64,000 nucleotides of DNA from Siderastrea radians (taxonomy: Eukaryota; Cnidaria; Anthozoa; Scleractinia; Rhizangiidae): assembly GCA_964017195.1 (NCBI GenBank), contig OZ024897.1, forward strand, positions 38,234,836-38,298,835, given 5' to 3'. Positions 35,101 through 47,100 of the stretch are shown piece after piece (within the stretch, counting starts at the first letter, position 1; each line of letters begins with the position of its first letter). The notes under the pieces were generated by a model that did not search any database, was not told where the DNA came from, and saw nothing but the letters and a program-made list of their open reading frames with translations. Both the position numbers and the translations under genes were made by a program.

Positions 35101-38100
35101 AACTCTTAGAGCTACATCTTCTTCAATTTGTGGTGTTACATTCATTCTTTTACACTGTTCTCAACTAACTCTGTGCTAATAACATTGAAATTAATTATTT
35201 TTATGTAGCTTTTACCAAGCAGTAAAACGCAGTTAAAGGAACGTGATGCCACAGGGGTGGTAGGACAGGCAGGCTTTGCCTCAAGTAGCAAGCAATGAAG
35301 ACTTCCTTCATAAATGAATGCTCTCTATCCAATGAATTTCATGTGAATTACATGTGTCCAAAATTGTGAGCAATACCTTGTTTTTGGTAGTCTAGAAATT
35401 AATGTATTGTAGCCTTGTTGATACTGGTTCTCATTTTGTTAGCTCTATTCATCGCTAGTAGTTCACTACATTGTGTCTACTTAGCTTATACACTGTAGTA
35501 CAACTTTATCTATTGGTCAAACTCTTGGACACTGTCTTGCTATATAAGCAATGGAACATTATCCAAGAGCATTACCTTGGCAGTCTTGCATGAAAGCAAC
35601 ATTTTGTAACAATTAAGTTTACCCACCCTCCCTCCCTTTGGAGATGGGTCATTTTGTTGCTTTCTCATTGAACTGGGGTCACTCCTTGTGGTTCCGTTAA
35701 GTCTGCATAGTGACTTTCCCCAAGCTTTTGGCATTGCTTGTGTCTTGCCATTTTATACGTTTGCCTTAACCTTGTCTGATCCAGCCCCTGGGGTGCTGGG
35801 AAGATAAGAAAGGCTCTGCCAATACTCTTGTCCTAACCCCCACGGTGTGTGGCAATAAGTGAGGCTTTACTCTGTGCGCATAGCCCAAAGTCACGAATAA
35901 CCTGCCACAGGGCTGCATCCCCCTATTACGCCATACTGTTGTTTTAGTATTGCTGTATCATGGTCACTGGTTGCGTTACGTCATGCTATCATTGTTTAAT
36001 TATAATAGGTGGAACAGCGCCATTAAATAATATTTTATTAGTTTTATTATTAATATTAATTTTAGTTATTTTTTGTTTTCAATGGCAGGCATGGCTGAAG
36101 TTGGTGCAGATGGAAAGAGAAGAAGCTGAAAAAGAGCGAAAAAAGGAGGAGGAAGAGAGAAGAAAGAGAAAAGAAGAAGCAAAGAGAAAAAGCAGAATAC
36201 TAGAAGCTGCTTTTGATGGTGATAACGATGAAATTTTAGCTGTGCTAGATGAGGTAAAAGATGAACTCTAAAGCTTTTAATACACACGTAAATTTTACGT
36301 TTATGCAGAAACCCAAAGTCAGCAATCTTGGTCAGTTTGATGTAAATGTGTCATAATTACGCATAAGGGTTAATTCTAACAAAACTGCGGGCTGCATTGG
36401 TGGGAAGTGAAACACAAAAATTTGGTGATAAGGTGAATTGGCCACCATGAGAATATTCAAAAGCCAAGGTTTTGAATGTTAGCCCTTTGTCACCCAAACA
36501 TCTGCAGTTTTGGAGCACACCAGCGAAACTGGGCATTGGAAGACCCTCATTAGTACACTTTTAGGGTTAAAAAGGCCATCTTCATTAGACTAGTAACATC
36601 AATAGAGATAGTGGATTCGAAATTCCTGAAGCATGGATGCCTAAAATCTAGAAGCACAGCAGCTGATCAATAACATTATTTTAAGTAGACCTGACATATT
36701 TAGTAGGGAACATTTACACCTTCTAGTCAGAATATCTATGAAGGTTGAAATGTATCAATAACAGTGAGCCAACATGCTACATATAGCAACTCGTAAACAA
36801 TCAATCTCATTGCCTGGTGAAGACTAGCAGTAGAGAGGTCAAAATGTTGTGACCAACACCTTAAAGTGGCTCCATCATGAGACAAACAAATAACATTGGT
36901 ATTCCTACCATACTTATAATTTAAGGCGGGTAAGGTGAACTATAGTAGTCTTAAGCCTACTGTGAAACCAGTAATACAGAGAAGTTTTGAAGAGATGACA
37001 ATCAGATCTCTCTGAGCCTGGAAAGAATGCTTATAGTTGAAGACTGGGCATGTGAAGTCTTGAGTTTACTGTGGAACTGTCACTACTGACATCCTCAATA
37101 CCTTGTTTTCCTTAAAAGACATATGAAGAAGACTCAAAGAGATTGGACCTGTTTGAGCCTGCACGACAGTCCCTTATAACTAGACACCAACTGGCGCTTG
37201 TGGACTGTGAGGATGCTAATAACAACACCCCCTTATCAGAAGCGGCAGGAGGGGGACATGCAGACACCATCAAAATGCTGATCCAACGAGGGGCAAGTGT
37301 GAATTCCAGGGGAAGGTATCAACGAGTACCATTGTGGCGTGCAGCATTTGGAGGACATCTGCAGGCCGTACAGGTATGCTGTGTAGACAGTAATAATAGA
37401 CTGAATCATGATGGTTTTGACACTACTTATCTTAGCACATGAAGGACACAGGGCAACTCCTGTTGAGAAATCTGTAACATTCCATTGTGTGTTGGAAATA
37501 GGTCTTGCCAAAACAGACATATGAGTAGACTTTTAAATGCTTTAATCTTGGATCACAGCTTTACAGTAATCTCACAAGTCTCTTCCATGCAACAACAAGC
37601 TTTATTACCAGATAGAAAAAGGAAAAAAGAGTTAAACTTTACAATATAATATATTAATACAAAAAAGAGGTAATGTTTACTCAGGATAACTATAATCAGG
37701 ATAACAATGGAAAACATTCCGTTGTTACGCAATCTCAAAACAAAACTCTTATCATTTATGAAATCAACTTAAAGTTCGTATTGTGACGTGAGCATCGCGT
37801 GGTCACGAGACTTCATGGCATGAAGTCCCGTACATGAAAATAACTTAAATCTTAAATGTGAATTGAATTCATTTTACTAGTGATCTTTGTCTTTATCAAC
37901 ATCCCTTTCCTAGCAGCATTCAGGACACATCTCCTAGTGAACGTAGTAAACACTACGAGACTGACCACCAGTGTCACTATAACGAAGGGTTGTAGCAACT
38001 GAATGGTGCATGGAAGGTGATGGATTCCAGTCCTCCACTGTAATGGAGTCAAAATTTTTTCCTTTCTGGTCCTTTGTACGTGTATTGTAAATGAATGGAG

Positions 38101-41100
38101 TGAGTTTGCTTACTGCATATAATACTCACGTCTGAGCTCAATACATGCACCCTCTATTTTTGTTTCATTGTGCTAGACTCTTCTAGAGCATGGAGGTGAT
38201 CCCAGACTAATAGCAGATGATGGAACCAATGCAATGCAGGTCAGAACACACAGTAAACAAATCAATAATCTTATTTTCTACACTTCCTAATTTATACTGC
38301 ATGAAATTGTGATCCTCAGGTGGCAGCAATACCAGCTGTTGAGCAAGTCTTTCAGGAATGGGACATGAAACAAACAGATGTTTTACTGGAAAAACTGGAA
38401 GCTGAGAGAAATAGCAGACAAGAGGAGGAGAGGAAACTAAGGGAGGCAGAAAGCAATCGGTCAGCGGTTCATAACAGTGATATGAAGTTTGCAATGATAG
38501 GAAGAGCGAGTATCGTAGTGGCTACCTGGTGGCTAGCCTGAGAAAACAGCCGACGTTTCGCGAGGTCACCACTTGAGCCCTCGCAAAAGGACGTCTGAGT
38601 AACGAATGCAGAAATTCCATACTGATGATGTGCACTACCCAGATCTTGGTAGTGCTTCTGATTGGTTGAAAGAAAATTCCCTCGCGGCACAACCAATTAG
38701 AAGTGCTACCAAGATCTGGGTAGTGCAAGTAATACTAGTTGGCCATTTGACCAACTAAGCCGCATTTGGCAAAGTTCTGCTCGATGTCTCACTACTTTTC
38801 GCCAAAACAAAAAGTGGATATATCAAGCTTTTGTCAAAGCCTGTTGGCAGCACGGCAAAAACATCTCTTTCTCTGAAAAGCGATCGAACGGCATCTTTTT
38901 GCTCTGGTTCAAGTGCAAATCCCAATTTTTCTTTCGGGACAACATCCAAATTCACCTCCATCGTTTTCCTGCTTAGCGCCTGTGTTTACCCCAGTCTCTG
39001 ACTGCAGAATACTGAAATGTACTTTGGCCAGATGAGTGAAATTCACACAGCATGAAACATTTCTGATGAGGTGCGATGAAAAGTTGATGACGGTTGTCAT
39101 AACTCAGCCAATGGGAATTTGCCGTTGGTGGAGGAAAATGGTTAACAGACATGCATGGACAGTCGTATTTTTTAGCGTCTCTCCCCAGAATCACTCGTCT
39201 ATTTCACGCTCGCTCCAGACCTTTCGCTTCAAGACCGCGCGTTTCCACGGACCAATGCAAAAAATACGACTGTTTGGCAGTCTAGGAGGTGCCATGTAAA
39301 TATGGGTGCATAAGGAGTAAAGGGGCAGTTTCTTGGTGTTGCATATTTTGTGCTTTTAAAATGACGTGATAAAAAAGATTCAAAAGCGGATAAAAACACC
39401 CAAACTTAAACGCAATAACTAACTAACAATGCTTTCTGCAACAACGGGACATGTAGTAAAGAGTGCGAGACATGCAAAGTTCTTCCCCCACCTGTTTTGT
39501 TTGGTTAAATATATACATCTTATTAGATGGTTTAACATATAATATGCGCGGATATTTTGCGAGTTGCATAGTATTTGAAAAAAATTACTTCAAAATTTGG
39601 TTTTTCCAGTCCTTCGGCCAGAAAACCTGTGAAACCTGGATTTTGCAGTACAATACATAATTTTACTGTGTAATACCGTGGCATATTTTGCGCGTTGTCT
39701 TGACCTTATATGGTAAAATGGCGCAAGAGTGGAATAATAATAATCCGCTTATTACTTAGCTCACCTGACATGCAAAGTGTGATATAATTATATGTACCTT
39801 CAGTCCTTTTAGCGATGCTGTTTGCAATACTCAACACCGATCTGTTGGCAGACCACCGATTAGATTTACACTGTAGTGCCAGTCGAAGACCAAATATTTA
39901 GATATAAAATACTTTTATAGCTAGGTGCTAAACCATGCATAGCCATAAAGCTAAGTAATTTGTAGTTGTGTTGGTTACACTTCTCTGCTTTTCTCGACTC
40001 AGGTCCCCCTTTGTGAGTATTAAAAGAAAAGATGCTATGTTATTTTTTATTTCTAATTTTTAGATTGGAAAAGGAAATAGAAAAAGCAGAAAAGGAGAAT
40101 CAAGCTCACCAGAAGGAGGTAAAAAATACTTGGAAGTGCAGTAAATATTTTTATTGAACAAGATAAGATATATACGGTCAGGTCATGGTGTGGTATATTC
40201 ATTAGTTGCAAAAAAGCAAACTAACGATAAAAAATTTAACTTCGTAAAATAAATTACAAATTATGCAAGAAATTCACAATAATGGAAAAGTCTGCTTGAC
40301 AAGTTTGCCTTGTTTTTAGTAATTTAATTTGGAAGTTGTTGAGCGAATCCAAATGTCGAGATTGGAGAGTAAGCTATTCCTGAGCAACCCACCACTATAG
40401 CTAAAACTGTTTTTCATAAAGTTGGTATGAGGCAATGGGACAGCAAGTTTGTTCACTGAGTCTCTTTAGTTCTTTTCAGTGTCACAATTTCTGATAAATT
40501 TAGAGCATTTGGTGAAAAGGGTTGAAAGTTATCATTTGTAATGGCAGTAATTTTTTTATTAAGCTTAATTTTTGCAATTATTTAACGTTTTCTGTTTCTT
40601 TTTTTTTTCAATATGCCATTTGAAAGTTATTTGAGTGATATATATATTTTTCTCTTTAAAGCTGGCTAAAGCCCATTGTGAATTAAACAAACGAATTCAT
40701 GAGCATGATAAATGTATGGCTGAAGGAAAGACCGACAAGCGAGATGTTACTTTACAGGTGTGTTGTAGCAAACAGAGCTCCCGGGTTCGAATCCCACTCT
40801 GAGCACTTCGTGGATTTGTTTCACGGCAGACCCGAGTTATAAATCCTTCGGCTGCGCTTGTAAATAGCCAGCTGGTTTGCCACCCGCCAGTTGGGTTTCT
40901 TAAAACATGTTATGTTTCATTTGAAATATTTGTTTCAGTTGTTTGAGTGGCAAGCCTGTGAAATAGCTGGTCTGTCGTAAGACAGTACCGAGGACAGCTA
41001 AGCGCGCTGACCACTATAATCATCAATTTACAATTTTCAATTGTGATGCCATTATGGTCTGGACGTTCTCACAACCAATTACAGAAACAAGAAAAAATAT

Positions 41101-44100
41101 GACAAATGAATTCCATCCCTGGTTGCTCCCGTTTAACACGAACCCAAACTTATTGAATATTTTATCAATTGCATGAAGACATACATCTGTGGCTTGTAAT
41201 GGGAGGAAGTTTTGGAGGCAGCGCGGCCGAGTGCTTAAGGGCGCTGGAATTCAACTCGGTCGCCCCGTATTCAAATCCCGCTGTGGCAACTAGCTGGAGT
41301 TGTTTCTCGGTAGACTCAAGTTCACCTTCTCGGTCATGCTTGTACATGCTTGTACTGGATTGTCTTCGGCCAGTTGGGATTTTTACTTGTTATGTCAGAT
41401 TTGTTATTTCTTTCTAGATATTTATTTCATCTGCACGGCCCTACAAGCCCATGGCTTTAACACATACTGTGTATAATTTAAGGTTACTTTTACCGGTGTT
41501 TATTTTAGTTTGACCCAGTAGTTAAAGGCATGTGGGTTGCGCTTTGGAGGCTAGGATAATTGTTACAAATATTGTGACGTTGTTTAAATTCGCAGGCCGT
41601 ACATGATGCCGAGGTAGTGCTGGAACTTGCACGGAAGAAAGCGGAGGCTTCAAAAGAAGCACTGGCTCAGGTAGTTATTTTGCAAACCTTGTGCATACAA
41701 AGGCAATTTTTCAGCCATTAAACCTGAACTTGCACATCATGCACATCATGCACCCATTTTTAACTTCTGTCATTTTTTTTCATTCGGTCTTAATGCACTC
41801 GGGAATTTTCAGACAATTCAGTTGTTTTTCTCGATATCAAAGTTTTAATCACCGACGACAGCTTATCCCCTAGTTAACACTACCAACCTAAAGATTCTCT
41901 CGGTGAAGCTTGTTTGATACAGTCATCTTCTCATCCACCACATCCCGCATTCTCCTTTCCTTAGAACTGACGCAGTTAAGGATGTGTTGTAGTGGAATCA
42001 TGGGAGATTTCCATTTAAGGTCACGTGATCGATCGTACGAGGGAGGAGATTGCCACAGCACACCTAGTGGGAGGGGTAGAAACGCAAAGAAAACTTTAAA
42101 GGGGAGAAAACTTAAAAGGAAAAGTTGGGCAAGATTTACTCATCATAAATCGGGCTTTAAGGCCGCGGGTGACAAGCTGCTCATGAATAGATTTATAAGG
42201 CAAAATTTTGGTGGAGGTCTTACGTTAAAAAACTTAAGGTCTTGATCGTTTGGGAGCTGATTTCGTTGAAACTTAATAGAGGGCTTGAGGAATGTTGGAA
42301 GTGCGACAAGATTGTTTTTCCTTTGATAAATTGCGTTTCTTTGCGATGCTTTGAGCTTCTAAAGTTAAGATTTGGTAAAACGCGACTCCGTGTCCAAGTT
42401 TTCTCCTCGTGGAGAAGACAACGCTTCTTGATTTTGCCACTAATTGATCAGTTAAAACCTCTATTATGTCACAACAGATTTGTGATTTCAAGTTCCACTG
42501 AAAGTTATAAGCCTTTAAATTAGTAAAATCGTCCTTGTTTAAATTTGAAGACTTAAAACTTCTCTTAAAAAGCCTGTTTTAAAAAAGTGCTTCTGTTGTG
42601 GCAACCTACAACACACCTATTTTACCTGTCTGCCGTGTCAGTTCGGGAAGTTTTATATCCGCGCTGTATTCTTGGACATGAAATTGGTGGTTTTAGGGCT
42701 TCCGAAGGCTTATCGAAGAAACACGAGTGTTTAAGCCAAGAATATTTTATTATGCAAATTTTGGATATAAAAATTAAGAAGCTATTGTTAACACTCCAGA
42801 AACAAACAATAGGTTGCATGCAATCTAAAAAAATCGTGTGTTTTCCGTCGAAAATAAACGAAAGAGAAAAGCATTGGTGCTGAACCAATTAATATTTATA
42901 CCACACACAAAATAGAAAGAGAATTTTACTATCGAAATTTTCAAAGCGGATTTTTTCCGCTTAAACGTAGAATTAAACACTAAAACCAAAAAGAACGACG
43001 AAATCAAACTCTATTATTTTCCAGTCTGTGGAGCAGTGTATATATACATGTACACAGAAAAAACTTCACGGAGTTCCACTTACGAAAGACCCAGATGTTG
43101 ACAAATACTGGACACAAAATTGGTGATGTTGATAAATATTCGAGATAGAGCTAGAAACAGTATTTTATTTTCGTTTTGTTTTGCTGGAAAATTCTAAAAA
43201 GTTGCAATTAACGTTTCAACTAACAGATAAAGAATGAAAAGAACGGTACAGATACAACAAGCGAGCGCTCAACGCATTTATAATTGTTATTATTATTGTT
43301 ATTATGAAAATTTTTATTTAACAGTACTTAAAATGCACAATATTTCCTGCCACACGATTAAACGCACGAGCAATCATTAATGTATAAACCAAAGATTTTA
43401 TACTGCAGAGCTTACTCATGAATATTTCGCGCAATGCGGCTATCATTCGTCGCACTTCGTGCATACGCTTTAAATAAATAAATACTGATGATCTAGTCTC
43501 TCACCCGCGGCCTTAATTCATCATTATTCAGTCATCATTGTGTCGAATATTTTCAGGTTAAACTGAAACTGAGAGAGCAGAATAAAACAGATGAACAGTC
43601 TGCCGGTGAGTACCAGAATATATAACGCACGTGTGGAGCCATTGTTCTGCTAATTAAGCCTTTTGTTTAACGACATGCTCTTTGCTGTCGCCGTCGTAGT
43701 TGGGTAAGGACCAAAACGACGTGAAATGACCAAATTCAAAGTTTAACGGAGAACATGAGCGCGCGACAGTGATGTTTGTGTTTCTCTTTCTCAACTTGAA
43801 AGCAGTCCCTACCAATACAAGTTCCTTACTAATTCGGTGAGTTTGGACAAGTTGAACAAGTTGAAATAATCACAAAGTAGCTCAAATAATAACATTTTTT
43901 TTTATTTTGAAGTGACGTTTTTGTTGCCGTTGTCCTCGTGGTTGCTTAAGCTCCCTAATAGTCAAGATAGACGGCGATTACATCATTTAACGCTACACAA
44001 ATACTTTTTTTAACTTTTCAACTTTTCCCGACCCTAAACTCAAATGTCGCGCGTTTTGGATGTAGTTAAAAACGTTGCATTAAGTGCAGTGCTCTAAGAC

Positions 44101-47100
44101 TTTACATTACCTATTTTTTGGATACTTAATTAAAGACCTTAAGAAGACATTTCATTTCTTTGTACTCAACACTGTGTGTTGCTGTGATAGCCTTTCTACA
44201 TCTCAATATACTCGTTTGTTATAATCATCTTGCTTTCTCGCCGTGCTGTAATTCAAAACATGAGTTCCGTGACAGTGTCCTCTTTCAGTTTCCTGAATCC
44301 TTTGATTTGAGCCTTTTCGTTTGTTTCTGCTCTTTCTTTACTTTTCTTTCGATTGTTAATATGCCCGTCTCCCTCTTCTTTTCTTATTTTTATCGTTTTA
44401 TCTGACCCTTTCGCCTGTTATGTTAACTGTTCCCTGGGGGTATGCCTCAATTCAGCCATCGATTGATAACAACAACAACGGCAACAACAACAACAACGAC
44501 AACAGTTGATTTAACGTGGAAACATACGCTTAGTTACATGGTTTAGTTTAAAGAAAAACTGCACGAGCTATTTAACAGGGATGCCACGATAAAAATAATT
44601 AAATAAATTAATAAAATGAGAGATCAAATATTGACCAGACAATATTGATCTGCATTAAAAGAGTTCTACAACTTCAACAGGATTGTCCAACACTTCAACT
44701 GTATGGCACTACGACTCTAGGACACTGCGACTGTACAACACTTACGCCTCTAGGTCACTACGTCTGTAAACACTACGACTATGGGACACTACGGCTGTAC
44801 AACAGTATTAAACAACACTACGGCTGTACAACGCTGTGACGTTATAACAATACAGCTGAAAAACACACCCTGTAAAACACTACGGCTTTAATCTTTATTC
44901 GTTCATTGTAATAATTGCCACTGATACAACTAATCCGTTGATGTTAGGGGATAGTAAGAAACATACTTAAGTTCGCCATCACATACAACAACTACGGCTG
45001 TACAACACTATGGCTGTTTAACAGTATGACTGAGTGTATAACACTGTCACTACTCTACGATTGTACAACCATACAACACTGTTACACAACATTACGATCC
45101 TATGACACTAAAACTGTACAACCCTACGGTACTACGGCACTTGGTATTTACTTTACCGGGCCAAATGTGCCCATTTTTGGAGAGGCAAATTTTCAGGCTA
45201 ACATGATTGGTAATGGTTTAGTGTAGCTAGCTGGGTCCTTACTAACTGATGATGTTTGTGTCTAAGGTGGTGCTGATCTCAAAGGCATCAAGGTGATGAT
45301 AAGGGACCTTGATGATGTTCTGTTTAGAGATGTTGGCGGCAAAATTGCAGCTGACGGAAGGTACAACTAAGTTACTTACTTTACTGCGTCTTGGTTATTT
45401 TGTGACACGAAAAAATTGAAAGCACTGATATAGCAAATGTTACTTGCGCTCAGTACTAAATTTAGACAGTTAACTTACCGCATTTTTATTTAAATCATCG
45501 CACTGGATGCTTTCAAGTAAACCGCTGATCATAGCAGTATGCATGATGTGTGCGGCATATTAATTTGCCGCCCCCTTAGAAAAAAATAGGTTTAGGCTAC
45601 GTTAGGGTTACTGCTAGGGTCAGGTTAGGGTTAGGCCTAGAGCTAGGGTAGGGTTAGAGTTAGGCTAGGGTTAGGGTTACGGTTAGGTTATGGTTAGAGC
45701 ACCAGGCCAGTGTATGGAAGGTTATGGGTTCGATTCCTGTGGAGGATTGAGATTTTTCCTTGTCCTACGCTCTTGACATGCCGGATATTGTATTATTCTT
45801 GTTTCTTTACTGAAATTAACAATTTACGAGGTTGCTTTTTTTGTCAACTGACCCTTTAGTTTGCTGCTAGTTTCCCTTTAGCTCATCGGCTAGAGCATCA
45901 ACATACTTTTTTCCCCCAAAATTTCAACATTATTTGATATTTTTTGTCACCGTTATTGCAGGTGACCTTTACTGATTGATACGTCTCCCCAGAGTTCCAC
46001 CTTCTTGCGTTACCGTGACACAAACTTCATAAATGTACTCAATCCTAAACACGTGGAACCTGAAGTGATCCGTTTGGCACTTTTGGGGGCTTTGAGGTTT
46101 GTTTAATAATGATTGCACATACCTTAAGGTTACTATAATTTTAATGGCTGGACTGTAAACCACTTTCAAGGTCCGTAGGTGGCAAAATGATCTCCCTTAA
46201 ACGGGCAATAGAAGCTGTCAGCAGGTTTACTGACTTTAAAGGCCAGGAAGAATTTTCAAACGCTATTGTTATAAATCGGGGAGCCAGAAATCATACACAT
46301 AGCGTCTTTCCTTTTTCACTTTTTCTTAACATTTATCCTGCTTTTGTTAATAAATTTATTCAGTGTTCCGAGATAACAGTTACTCTTGTTCAATTACGTG
46401 TCTATCTATAGTTTATTGAATTATTCAAGTTGTGTGTAGGATTTTGACATTTTGAGATATCGTAACACGACCAGGAAATCCTCCGAAGCAGCAACATGTA
46501 TTTTTACACCTCAATATTGGGTTTCTTCGGGACAACTTTACTTTTTTGTATTGGGGAACAGCTTCAGTGTACTTCTGTTGAACATAACCGTTTTTTCGAC
46601 ATTTATTCTTATTTTTCGTTTGTGTTATTAACGCAATTGTGGTCATCTCAAACTATCACTAGCTGAAAATATTGACTCGACGGCCTTCTTTCTATGACGT
46701 TTCTTCAACCTCTTGTAAGCGGACACCTGCGCGGGCGAATTTTCCTTTTACGCCCACTTCAAGATGGTGGTCGATTAACGTTTTTAGCAGAGATAAAGAA
46801 AACTACTGTTTAAACAATTCAAAAATTGGCTGGACTCAAACCAATTCCCTGCTTCTCTAAATTTTCTCTGCCAAAGTGTCAGTTTCTCGAGCTAGGCCGT
46901 TTTCAACGCGTATATCGTGACATAAATTGCGACCTATTCCTCAAGCCAAACAGTAAAAGAGTGCTTTTAATTTTAAATGATTGACGCTTTATGAACCTGA
47001 AAACGTAATAGGTTGTTCAAGATAATGAAAAACGCAAATGTCCGCCATCTTGGAGTGGGCGTAAAAGGAAAATTAGCCCTTCCCGATAAGCGGACACATG

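Noticed and set aside
41213..41290. tRNA-Leu/Ser gene
   Set aside because: Acceptor stem and T-arm do not pair well, and the sequence continues into a SINE body shared with a second copy.
41910..42245. 111-codon Arg/Lys-rich frame in IQANK1 intron 9
   Set aside because: No homology recognised and it is not bounded by splice sites that fit the gene.
45595..45690. True telomere or chromosome end
   Set aside because: The array is short and degenerate, with gene exons on both sides.
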